DNA from: Empedobacter sp036647415
Lineage (GTDB): Bacteria > Bacteroidota > Bacteroidia > Flavobacteriales > Weeksellaceae
Assembly: GCF_036647415.1 (NCBI RefSeq)
Contig: NZ_JAVXKG010000009.1
Location: 1 to 64,000 of the forward strand
Length of the DNA: 64,000 nucleotides
Direction of reading: 5' to 3'
Part shown: one piece after another, positions 8,335 through 16,062 of the stretch
Layout of the letters: every line of letters starts with the position of its first letter
How positions within the stretch are numbered: position 1 is the stretch's first letter
Program-made: the position numbers and the translations under genes
The notes under the pieces: generated by a model
Databases searched by the model: none
Told to the model about the DNA's origin: nothing
The model's input: the letters and a program-made list of their open reading frames with translations, nothing else

Positions 8335-8394
8335 TTTATAATTAAACTTTGCACTGATTTTGATGTCTAATAAATAGTAAAATTTATTCTAAAT

Positions 8395-11145
8395 ATGTCA
8401 AAATACTTTCTTGCCTTATTTTTTAGTTGTCTTACGCTTCTCGCTTTTGGACAAGAAAAAATTACAATAACAGGTAAAGCTACAGATGCATTAAATTTTC
8501 CGTTAGCAGATGCCGAAGTTATTATTGGTAACAAAGCCGATTCTACTAAAATTGCAACAACGACAACAGATGAAAATGGAGCATTCAAAATAGAACTTTC
8601 TATTCAAAATCAACCAATATATTTAATTGTAGATGATGCTTTAGAAGGTATTTTCAAGAAAAGTTTTGATTCACTAAAAAATAATTCAGATTTAGGAACA
8701 GTTGTCATCAATCCGATGGTTTACGATTTACGAGAAGTTATTGTAACCAACGCAGAACCAATGATTGTGAAACAAGATACGGTAGAATTTAATGCCGATT
8801 CTTACAAAGTGAAACCAAATGCAAATCTGGAAGCTTTATTGCGTGAATTACCAGGTTTTGAGATGGATGACAATGGTGCAATTACAGTAAATGGAAAACA
8901 GATTAATGAAATTTTGATTGATGGAGAACCATTTTTTGGGACGGATGGTAAAGTTGCGATAGAAAATTTACCTGCAGATATTATCAAAAAAATACAAGTT
9001 TCTGACTTCAAAACAAAGAATGAAAAATTTTCTGGAGAAAAATCAAAATCAGATAAATCTTCTTTGAATATTACTTTAAAAGAAGATAAAAAGCAAGGTT
9101 ATATGCTGAAAACGACTGGTGGTTATGGAACTGATAATCATTATGAAGCGAATTTGATGGTTAATTATTTTAAAGGTAAAAAGAAAATAAGTTTGATTGG
9201 TTCTTCTACGGATATTGCTGCTTCGGGCATGGTAAGTGGCGAAGGATCGCGTGGTCGTGGTGGTATGGGACGTCGAAATTCGGACGGTATTACGACTAAC
9301 ACTTCGATTGGATTGAATTATAACGATCAATTAAATGATAATTTAAAAATTGGTGCAGATTATCGATTAAATCATTCTTTTTCTAAAAATGAACAATATA
9401 AACACATTGAGAATTTTACACCCAAAAATATTTATACGTCAGATGCAAATTCTAATACAAAAAATGAAACGTATGGTCATAATTTTGGAACAAATTTGGA
9501 ATGGACGAAAAACAATACAAAAATATATTTCTATCCATCGTTTAACAATTCATCTTCCACAAGTTTGGCACAAACGGCAAGCAAAACATTTTCGGATTTA
9601 GGTGATTTGAGAAATGAAATGAATCAAACTTCAAATGGAAAATCAATTTCGAATACATTTAATTCAACCTTATCTCTTAATCAGAAATTTAAAAATAATT
9701 CATATTTCGATTTAAATTCAACCATTTCAATTGGTAAAACAGATCGAAATTCACGCATAAATTCCACGACTTTATATACAAACGATACTATTCCGGACAT
9801 TTATAGAAACATCAACGAAAACAATATTTCTAAAAACAATTCGTACAATTTTGATGTAAAATATACGTATCCAATCGCAGATTCTACAAAAATAGCAATT
9901 GGTACAGCTTATGATTTTTCTGATAACGAAACAAATAACAGAACATGGAATTATAATGAAATTACTGGTGAATATGATCAAATTAACAATAATTTGACAC
10001 GATTTTATTCGACAAAACAGAATCAAATTAATCCTTATGCTCAGTTTTTATTGAACAAATCAAAATTATCTGCAGCGGTAAAAGTTGGTGCTAATATTTA
10101 TAATCAAGACAATTTCGGAATTTTCAAATCGACAGATTATAACTCTATTCAAAATAAAACATTACCTAATTTAGAAGGAAATATTCGTTATCAAAGTGGA
10201 AATAATTCGCTTTCGTTGCAATATAATTATCAAACAAGTTTGGCTTCTTCATCACAAGTTTTACCAATTTTAGACGAAACTGATCCGTTAGATGTTTACA
10301 AAGGTAATCCTGATCTTGATCCTAATAAGGCGCATAATATTAATTTGATGTTTAGCAATTTTGACCGTAAAACACGACAAGGTTTTAATACTTTTCTTAG
10401 CTATACGTACAACGAATCGAGTATTGTGAATTTTACAGATATGGATTATATAAGCTATAAACGAACAACTACTTACGAAAATATAAAAGGAAATTATAGA
10501 TTATCTGGAAATTTTTCTTTTAATAAACAATATCAAAAGGGTGTAAATAAATTCAGATTAAACATTGGTATTTCAGCCAATTATGGCTTAACACAAGGTT
10601 TTCGTGATGGAGAAAAATATGAACAATTTAGTACTAATTTAGTGCCAAATATTCGTTTGAATTGGGATTACGGCGATTATTTAACAATTTCACCATCATA
10701 TCGACTAAACTTCTCAAATTCTAAATATAAAAATTATACAATTGATAATCAAAACAATATAACACACAATTTTGGATTGAAAACAATTACTACTTTTCCA
10801 AAAAATTTAACGTGGACAAATGATTTAAGTTACAATTACAATTCTGCTATGGCAGCAGGTTTTAAACATGATTTCTTCTTATGGAATACAAGTTTAATGT
10901 ACCGATTTTTTAATGATAAGTTAGAAGCTGGCGTAAAAGTCTATGATTTATTGAATCAGAATAATAGTTTCACAAGAACTATTAATACAGATTCTACAGT
11001 TGATATGCGAAATAATATTTTATCGCAATTTGTAATGTTTTCGTTGACATTCAACTTAAATCAATTTGGCGGAAAATCTACAAATAAAGGTGATACGGGA
11101 AATCGTCCAAGAGATGGTGGAATGCAAAGAATGAATTTGAATTAA
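8395..11145 (+). CDS. outer membrane beta-barrel protein, TonB-receptor-like
   Basis: The 916-residue protein has a signal peptide (cut near 19, LAFGQE), a carboxypeptidase-regulatory-like beta domain (about 22-105, TGKATDALNFPLADAEV), a plug-like domain (about 128-205, with ALLRELPGFEMDDNGAITVN and ILIDGEPFFGTDG), and a long alternating beta region to the end. This is the OMP_b-brl_3 / TonB-dependent-receptor architecture of Bacteroidetes. The substrate cannot be read from sequence; no SusD partner or metal-uptake gene is adjacent. A Gly/Arg patch (GSRGRGGMGRR, about 284-294) and an unstructured Gly/Arg/Asn C-terminus are unusual. No clear TonB box was seen. Confidence 0.85.
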   Translation: MSKYFLALFFSCLTLLAFGQEKITITGKATDALNFPLADAEVIIGNKADSTKIATTTTDENGAFKIELSIQNQPIYLIVDDALEGIFKKSFDSLKNNSDLGTVVINPMVYDLREVIVTNAEPMIVKQDTVEFNADSYKVKPNANLEALLRELPGFEMDDNGAITVNGKQINEILIDGEPFFGTDGKVAIENLPADIIKKIQVSDFKTKNEKFSGEKSKSDKSSLNITLKEDKKQGYMLKTTGGYGTDNHYEANLMVNYFKGKKKISLIGSSTDIAASGMVSGEGSRGRGGMGRRNSDGITTNTSIGLNYNDQLNDNLKIGADYRLNHSFSKNEQYKHIENFTPKNIYTSDANSNTKNETYGHNFGTNLEWTKNNTKIYFYPSFNNSSSTSLAQTASKTFSDLGDLRNEMNQTSNGKSISNTFNSTLSLNQKFKNNSYFDLNSTISIGKTDRNSRINSTTLYTNDTIPDIYRNINENNISKNNSYNFDVKYTYPIADSTKIAIGTAYDFSDNETNNRTWNYNEITGEYDQINNNLTRFYSTKQNQINPYAQFLLNKSKLSAAVKVGANIYNQDNFGIFKSTDYNSIQNKTLPNLEGNIRYQSGNNSLSLQYNYQTSLASSSQVLPILDETDPLDVYKGNPDLDPNKAHNINLMFSNFDRKTRQGFNTFLSYTYNESSIVNFTDMDYISYKRTTTYENIKGNYRLSGNFSFNKQYQKGVNKFRLNIGISANYGLTQGFRDGEKYEQFSTNLVPNIRLNWDYGDYLTISPSYRLNFSNSKYKNYTIDNQNNITHNFGLKTITTFPKNLTWTNDLSYNYNSAMAAGFKHDFFLWNTSLMYRFFNDKLEAGVKVYDLLNQNNSFTRTINTDSTVDMRNNILSQFVMFSLTFNLNQFGGKSTNKGDTGNRPRDGGMQRMNLN

Positions 11146-11161
11146 TCAAAATAAACATCAT

Positions 11162-11190
11162 AAAAAAATCGCTCACTGAGCGATTTTTTT
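11162..11190. terminator. bidirectional terminator
   Basis: AAAAAATCGCTC, loop ACT, GAGCGATTTTTTT lie between convergent genes. The hairpin just touches the stop codon of the DUF2480 gene. Confidence 0.8.
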
Positions 11191-11698
11191 ATTTCTTCTT
11201 TTTATATAAAGGCACTGTGCTACACGCCTCTCCAAACATCAACGAACTAACAATAGGCTGTAAACGCTCTATTAATTGTATATAAGCCGAATCTGGTACA
11301 GGTTTATGCGAACAACCTTTCACTATAATTTTTCCATCGACATACTCATCATACGGCAAATGATCTACGATTTCTGTATATAAAATCATATCCAAATCCT
11401 TCAAATCTCCATGTACAATTCGTTTTGCAACAGATGACAAATACGTCGTAACCAACAAATATGCCCACGAAGGCACAATTGCATCTGCTGTACACGTTAT
11501 TGCAACATATTTATCTTGATATTGTGACCAATCATGTGCTTTTAGATTTTCTCTGAAATCTTTTTCTTTCAAAATTAATTCTTCGTACAACCAATTCTTC
11601 AAATCAAAAACCACACGCTCTCCATCTGGATAATAATCCTGCAAATCAATTGTAACTAAGCCACTATTGGCAATTTTATTTACTATTTCGTCTGACAT
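11189..11698 (-). CDS. DUF2480 family protein
   Basis: About 169 residues starting MSDEIVNKIANSGL; an ATG two codons further upstream (11704) is less likely. The sequence (DLQDYYPDGERVVFDLKNWL, IVPSWAYLL, GCSHKPVPDSAYIQL, SLMFGEACSTVPL) matches the Bacteroidetes-specific DUF2480 family, cytoplasmic proteins of unknown function. Three cysteines sit in conserved-looking places (AITCTADA, VKGCSHK, GEACSTV), which could suit a metal or redox site, but this is inference. The gene is divergent from lpxB. Confidence 0.85.
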   Translation of the reverse strand: MSDEIVNKIANSGLVTIDLQDYYPDGERVVFDLKNWLYEELILKEKDFRENLKAHDWSQYQDKYVAITCTADAIVPSWAYLLVTTYLSSVAKRIVHGDLKDLDMILYTEIVDHLPYDEYVDGKIIVKGCSHKPVPDSAYIQLIERLQPIVSSLMFGEACSTVPLYKKKK

Positions 11699-11773
11699 TA
11701 TCATTCTATTTTGAAATAGTAAAATTACGCAATAAAAAATTAGTGGAATCTGTTACGCTTATAGATTTCTCCT

Positions 11774-11781
11774 ATCTTTGT
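11774..11781 (+). promoter_or_regulatory. -7 promoter element of lpxB
   Basis: TATCTTTG is an exact TAnnTTTG. It overlaps the first codons of the longest possible lpxB frame, which supports the internal TTG start at 11802. Confidence 0.5.
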
Positions 11782-11801
11782 GTGAAGAAAAACTATTTCC
11801 A

Positions 11802-12914
11802 TTGAAATATTATATCATTGCAGGTGAAGCTTCGGGCGATTTACACGCTTCGAACTTAATGAAAGAATTAAAAAAGAAAGATCCAAAAGCTGAATTTCGT
11901 TTTTGGGGCGGCGATTTAATGCAAGCGCAAGGCGGAACGTTGGTAAAACATTATCGCGAATTAGCTTTTATGGGTTTTGCAGAAGTTTTGATGAATTTAC
12001 GCACCATTCTTGGTAATATTTCTGTTGCAAAAAAAGACATTGAAGCTTATAAACCAGATGCTGTTATTTTGGTTGATTATCCTGGTTTTAATTTACGAAT
12101 TGCCGAATTTGTAAAAAAACTTGGTATAAAAGTTTACTACTATATTTCGCCACAAATTTGGGCATGGAAAACGGGTAGAGTTCATAAAATAAAAAAAGTT
12201 GTTGATAAAATGTTTGTGATTCTTCCATTTGAAGAAGAATTTTATCAACGCTACGATTATAAAGTAGATTTTGTCGGAAATCCATTGTTAGATTCTCTTA
12301 ATCATCTTCCAGAAATAGACGAAGCAAAATTTAGAAAAGATAATAATTTGGATGAAAGACCAATTATTGCCATTTTACCAGGAAGCCGAACGCAAGAAAT
12401 TAAAGTAAAATTACCACTAATGCTTTCTGTCGAGAAAGATTTTCCTGATTATCAATTTGTAGTTGCAGGCGCGCCTTCTCAGCCAATTGAAAATTATAAA
12501 AAAATTGCAGGAAACGAGTTAAAAATTATTGAGAATAAAACTTACGATTTATTACGTGTTTCACATTCTGCTTTGGTAACCTCTGGTACAGCGACTTTAG
12601 AAACGGCTTTGTTGAAAGTTCCGGAAGTAGTTTGTTACAAAGGAAATGCAATTTCGTACGAAATTGGAAAACGAATTATAAAAAACATTCGATTCATTTC
12701 TCTTGTCAATTTGATTATGGACAAAGAAGTTGTGAAAGAATTAATACAATACGAATTAACATACGAGAATATTAAACATGAATTAAATTTAATTCTGAAT
12801 ACACCAAAACGTGATCAAATTTTGAAAGATTATAACGAATTGTATAATAAACTTGGTGGAATTGGCGCTTCGGAGCGAACTGCGAATATGATTGTGAACG
12901 ATTTAGAAAAATAA
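11802..12914 (+). CDS. lpxB: lipid A disaccharide synthase
   Basis: LpxB condenses UDP-2,3-diacylglucosamine with lipid X to make the lipid A disaccharide on the inner face of the inner membrane. The hallmark YYIIAGEASGDLHAS is at the N-terminus, with GFAEVL, YYISPQIWAWK, FVGNPLLDS and ILPGSRTQEIK following, and the C-terminal donor-site block LVTSGTATLETALL. The frame is open from a TTG at 11778, but a promoter -7 box overlaps that start, and family members begin right at the KYYIIAG block. The TTG at 11802 (370 residues) is therefore preferred. A terminator lies 126 bases downstream. Confidence 0.93.
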   Translation: MKYYIIAGEASGDLHASNLMKELKKKDPKAEFRFWGGDLMQAQGGTLVKHYRELAFMGFAEVLMNLRTILGNISVAKKDIEAYKPDAVILVDYPGFNLRIAEFVKKLGIKVYYYISPQIWAWKTGRVHKIKKVVDKMFVILPFEEEFYQRYDYKVDFVGNPLLDSLNHLPEIDEAKFRKDNNLDERPIIAILPGSRTQEIKVKLPLMLSVEKDFPDYQFVVAGAPSQPIENYKKIAGNELKIIENKTYDLLRVSHSALVTSGTATLETALLKVPEVVCYKGNAISYEIGKRIIKNIRFISLVNLIMDKEVVKELIQYELTYENIKHELNLILNTPKRDQILKDYNELYNKLGGIGASERTANMIVNDLEK

Positions 12915-12927
12915 TTTGCAATCTGAC

Positions 12928-12958
12928 GCAACCTTTTCTAAAAATCTATCTCTTAGTA
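12928..12958 (+). promoter_or_regulatory. putative ECF-sigma promoter without a following gene
   Basis: GCAACC (12928-12933), 17 bases, TCTTAGTA (12951-12958). The same elements occur at 13108-13137 ahead of the lipoprotein-sigma operon; the spacers also align (TTTTC.AAAAA against ATTTAC.AAAAA). No open frame follows before a terminator at 13041-13075. Confidence 0.45.
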
Positions 12959-12962
12959 AAAG

Positions 12963-13075
12963 AGAGTGCCAAAATATTATTAGGTAATTTCGATACAAGG
13001 TTAACTTAACTTAAAAGTTAACTAACTTTTCTAACAGAAGAAATCCTTTTAACATTTGCTTAAAAGGATTTTTTA
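12963..13075 (+). ncRNA. candidate ECF-dependent small RNA
   Basis: If the 12928 promoter is real, a transcript would begin near 12963 and end at the terminator at 13041-13075, about 110 nt. It contains a perfect inner inverted repeat (GTTAACTT at 13000-13007 with AAGTTAAC at 13015-13022) and no meaningful open frame. Size, promoter type and 3' hairpin resemble envelope-stress small RNAs such as MicA and RybB of E. coli. The alternative is that the terminator simply serves lpxB and the promoter is a decayed duplicate. Confidence 0.3.
13041..13075 (+). terminator. intrinsic terminator downstream of lpxB
   Basis: AAATCCTTTTAA (13041-13052), loop CATTTGC, TTAAAAGGATTT (13060-13071) then TTT. 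Confidence 0.75.
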
Positions 13076-13107
13076 ATTCAGCTAAATGTTAAAATTTTAA
13101 TTATAAC

Positions 13108-13137
13108 GCAACCATTTACAAAAAGGAACTCTTATTA
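13108..13137 (+). promoter_or_regulatory. putative ECF-sigma promoter of the 13151-15530 operon
   Basis: GCAACC (13108-13113), 16 bases, TCTTATTA (13130-13137), 13 bases before the lipoprotein ATG. The similarity to elements before the second sigma operon suggests autoregulation. Confidence 0.5.
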
Positions 13138-13150
13138 TAAAATACACACA

Positions 13151-13597
13151 ATGAAATTAGTAAAAAAATTAAGTACTTTAGCTTTAGTTGGCTTTTTAGG
13201 ATTAGCTACAACAAGCTGTTTAAATAATGATGATAATAATGACTACTCTACTTTTGGTTTTTTTCCTACAACTAAGATTGAAGTAAATCAGGACTCTATA
13301 ATGCCTGTAAATCAAGCAACAAATGTACATGTAACTTATCAAAAAACTAATTCTTGTCAAGATTTTATTCAATTTAGTTTGTTACAAGGTAGTACCACTT
13401 TTAAACATAATATTGGTGTTTATGGAAAACAATCAAGTAATACAAGTTGTACAGAAGGAATTGTTCAGGAAACAAAAACATTAAAATTTACACCTAAGGA
13501 AGCTGGTAAGTACACATTAAAATTCTGGATAGGTAATAAAGAAGGTAGTACAGCTCCAAAATACGATTCTATCGTTTTAGATATCAAAGAAAAATAA
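13151..13597 (+). CDS. hypothetical lipoprotein in ECF sigma operon
   Basis: The 148-residue protein starts with a lipoprotein signal ending at Cys23 (LATTSC) and an Asn/Asp-rich linker (NNDDNNDYS) typical of Bacteroidetes lipoproteins. The rest is a beta-rich, immunoglobulin-like domain (VTYQKTNSCQDFIQF ... AGKYTLKFWIG) with two further cysteines (in NSCQDF and NTSCTEG). No named family is recognised. It is the first gene of the unit lipoprotein, sigma factor, anchor-barrel, with 15 bases to the next gene and an ECF-type promoter in front. A role as envelope sensor or regulated target is inference. Confidence 0.75.
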   Translation: MKLVKKLSTLALVGFLGLATTSCLNNDDNNDYSTFGFFPTTKIEVNQDSIMPVNQATNVHVTYQKTNSCQDFIQFSLLQGSTTFKHNIGVYGKQSSNTSCTEGIVQETKTLKFTPKEAGKYTLKFWIGNKEGSTAPKYDSIVLDIKEK

Positions 13598-13612
13598 TAG
13601 TCCAAATAAGTT

Positions 13613-14170
13613 TTGAATGACTCTCTTGAAAAAGTAATTAAAAGTTGTCAGGAAAAAAATAGAAAAGCTCAAGAAGAAATTTATCTTCAGTTTTCTTCTA
13701 TTTTATTCTCGATATGTCTTCGTTATGCAGAAAATTACGAAGACGCTCAAGATACTTTTCAAGAGGGTTTTGTTATTATTTTTAATAAAATAGATCAATT
13801 TAAATTTCAGGGTTCTTTTGAAGGATGGATGAAACGAATTATGATTAATTTGTCTTTAGAAAAAATAAAGAAAAAGAATACGATATCATTTGACGATTAC
13901 GAAAACCACCTACAATTAGCTATTGATAATGAATCTGATGAATTACCACAAGGTTATAATTATCAACAAATATTAGAAACTGTACAACATCTTCCACCAC
14001 AATATAGGCAAGTTTTTAACCTCTACATTTTTGAAGAATATTCGCATCAAGAAATTGCAGAATTGCTCCAAATTTCAGTCGGAACATCCAAATCAAATCT
14101 CTCTAGAGCAAAAAATCTATTAAAACAAAAACTTATCCTTTTAAAACCTATCGCAGATGAAAAAGTTTGA
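13613..14170 (+). CDS. ECF RNA polymerase sigma factor
   Basis: The 185 residues contain sigma region 2 (DAQDTFQEGFVIIFNKIDQF ... GSFEGWMKRIMIN) and region 4 (LPPQYRQVFNLYI, then YSHQEIAELLQISVGTSKSN), without regions 1 and 3, as expected for an ECF sigma. The start is a TTG (13613); no better in-frame start is visible. The stop overlaps the start of the next gene by 14 bases, suggesting translational coupling to its likely regulator. It is a close paralog of the sigma factor at 31768-32343, sharing the SHQEIA.LL.ISV.TSK block. Confidence 0.93.
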   Translation: MNDSLEKVIKSCQEKNRKAQEEIYLQFSSILFSICLRYAENYEDAQDTFQEGFVIIFNKIDQFKFQGSFEGWMKRIMINLSLEKIKKKNTISFDDYENHLQLAIDNESDELPQGYNYQQILETVQHLPPQYRQVFNLYIFEEYSHQEIAELLQISVGTSKSNLSRAKNLLKQKLILLKPIADEKV

Positions 14171-15530
14171 TCAATATATTAAAGATAATTTATCGCAACC
14201 TCAAACTCCTCCTTTGGATGCATGGAAAAATATTGAAGAAAAATTAGATAAAAAGGAAAAAAAGAAACGAATCATTCCTATTTTTTATTGGATTGGTTCT
14301 ACTGCTGCCTGTCTAGTTTTAGGAGTTAGTGTTTATTATTTTAATCCAAATAAAACAATAAATAATTCAAGTAAAATAACTGAAAGTGTACATTCAAAAA
14401 ACAAAAATCAACAAGAAACTGATTCAAATTCTGAAAAAGATTTAAAGCCAATAAAATCGATTGATAATAAAATTAAACCAAATAATAGTATTGAAAATTC
14501 TAGTATAAATACTGTGAAGCATTTTGTATTTGAAAGAAAAAACAATCAAAAATCTCAATCAAAATATTTAGAAAAATTAAATCTTAAAAATGATCACTTA
14601 TTATCAAATGATGATATTTTTTCGGATGTTTTCATCGTTAAAAAGCCGTCTGAATTTACTGAAAAAACTGTTGAAAAATCATTTCATAATTATATAAAAA
14701 ATGAAGTGATTACAAAAAAAGAGGAAAATATCTCGAAAGAAAATGACCTTGAATTGGTTATTGCAGAGCAAAATAAGAAATCAGAAAATAAAATAGACAT
14801 CAAACAAATAGTTCCAAGATTTGCAGTTTCTTCTTTTGTAAATCCATCTGTTTTATTAGATTCTAAATCTATTTTGTCTGATGAGTTTAATGAAAATGAT
14901 ATAAAAAATGCTGTAACAATGGCTTATGGTGCAAAGATTTCTATCAAAATAAATGATAAATTAAACCTTCGATCTGGTGTTTCTAAAATTAATTTAGAAC
15001 AACAAACCAATCATGTAAATACAGGATTAAATACTGTAATTATAGCGTTATCTACTGCCGAAAATATGTCTCCTCAAAACACAAATAATATTAATTATAA
15101 TAGTAATATTCGTGTAAATTCTTCTGCTACTAATTCCCAAACAATGATGACTGTTACTACAGAAGCAAATAAAATGGAGCAAAAAATACAGTACATAGAA
15201 GTTCCTTTGGAGCTTGAATATAGGTTACTAAATTTTAATAAATTCAACTTATTGGCAACTGCTGGTGGAAGCTATTACATGGTTACTAAAAACACGATTT
15301 CTATCAATTCTTCTACATCTGGTTTAGATTTTAAGATAGGAAAAGCTACAAACCTAAACAACACAAGTTACAGCGCAAATGCAGGTTTGAAATTGGAGTA
15401 TATGATTTCGAATAAGACGAGTCTTAATTTTGAACCAAATTATCGTTATATGATAAATCCCTTAAATAATGTAAATACCAAAAATCCATCTTTATTAGGA
15501 GCTAATCTTGGCTTTTCAATAAAATTTTAA
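14157..15530 (+). CDS. anti-sigma-like anchor fused to an outer membrane beta-barrel
   Basis: The 457 residues fall in three parts. Residues 1-38 are cytoplasmic with the PPLDAWKNIEEKLDKK motif seen in Bacteroidetes sigma-linked membrane proteins. A single transmembrane helix follows (about 42-63), then a long low-complexity Asn/Ser/Lys linker (about 65-215). The C-terminal part (about 217-457) has alternating beta strands and ends in GANLGFSIKF with a terminal Phe, like an outer membrane barrel. FVNPSVLL at the linker end resembles FVDPNMLL near the C-terminus of the anchor protein at 31125-31784. I infer that it holds the sigma factor and spans the periplasm. No classical anti-sigma domain is recognised. 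Confidence 0.7.
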   Translation: MKKFDQYIKDNLSQPQTPPLDAWKNIEEKLDKKEKKKRIIPIFYWIGSTAACLVLGVSVYYFNPNKTINNSSKITESVHSKNKNQQETDSNSEKDLKPIKSIDNKIKPNNSIENSSINTVKHFVFERKNNQKSQSKYLEKLNLKNDHLLSNDDIFSDVFIVKKPSEFTEKTVEKSFHNYIKNEVITKKEENISKENDLELVIAEQNKKSENKIDIKQIVPRFAVSSFVNPSVLLDSKSILSDEFNENDIKNAVTMAYGAKISIKINDKLNLRSGVSKINLEQQTNHVNTGLNTVIIALSTAENMSPQNTNNINYNSNIRVNSSATNSQTMMTVTTEANKMEQKIQYIEVPLELEYRLLNFNKFNLLATAGGSYYMVTKNTISINSSTSGLDFKIGKATNLNNTSYSANAGLKLEYMISNKTSLNFEPNYRYMINPLNNVNTKNPSLLGANLGFSIKF

Positions 15531-15544
15531 ACAATAATGACGAA

Positions 15545-15982
15545 TTATTCTTCGCCTTTATTGTTATTCAATTTTATTCCAATTGTATTATTTTCTTCTG
15601 TCATTTCTACTTTTGCCTCTTCAAAAGTTGGTTCTCTTAGAATTGGATCTGCGTTTGTAGAAAACCCATAAGGCTCTTTACGAACACCCAAAAAACTTTT
15701 GTCCAATTGCTTGTTATTATTTACATCTAAATACACTTTTACAGCATAAAAAGTAGGTTCTATATTCTTAAAAACTGTTTCGTATTTGTCAATATTCTCT
15801 ATCGGAACATACAGTTTTTTGAATGCATTTTGCCCTTTTGTATAATTTTCTACATTTCGATAAAATTCTATTGCTAAATTTCCTTTCATCTTCTTAATAT
15901 TTGTAATCGATAATTTTACATCGATTTGAGCCATCCCAAATTGTGCTAGAAATAACACAACTATCGTTAGAATCTTATTCAT
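15545..15982 (-). CDS. DUF2141 domain-containing exported protein
   Basis: The 145 residues have a signal peptide (cut near 18, QFGMAQ) and the DUF2141 pattern: KMKGNLAIEFYRNVENY, then YAVKVYLDVNNNKQLDKSFLG and KEPYGFSTNA. DUF2141 is a small periplasmic or secreted beta-sandwich family of unknown function, common in Bacteroidetes. The D.NNN.Q.D stretch resembles a calcium-binding loop. It is convergent with the sigma-linked barrel gene, with only 14 bases between stops and no clear terminator. Confidence 0.87.
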   Translation of the reverse strand: MNKILTIVVLFLAQFGMAQIDVKLSITNIKKMKGNLAIEFYRNVENYTKGQNAFKKLYVPIENIDKYETVFKNIEPTFYAVKVYLDVNNNKQLDKSFLGVRKEPYGFSTNADPILREPTFEEAKVEMTEENNTIGIKLNNNKGEE

Positions 15983-16062
15983 TTTTTGAAATTCTTTTTT
16001 AATTATTTCATTTACAAATGTTTAAAACTCAGTATTTGCAAATTTTAGTTTAAATTATAGGT

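Noticed and set aside
11778..11801. Longer LpxB start at TTG 11778
   Set aside because: A perfect -7 promoter box overlaps this start and the conserved protein begins at the KYYIIAG block.
14193..14225. GCAACC-like sequence (CGCAACC) inside the anchor-barrel gene
   Set aside because: No TCTT/TCTA element follows at 16-18 bases and it lies within coding sequence.
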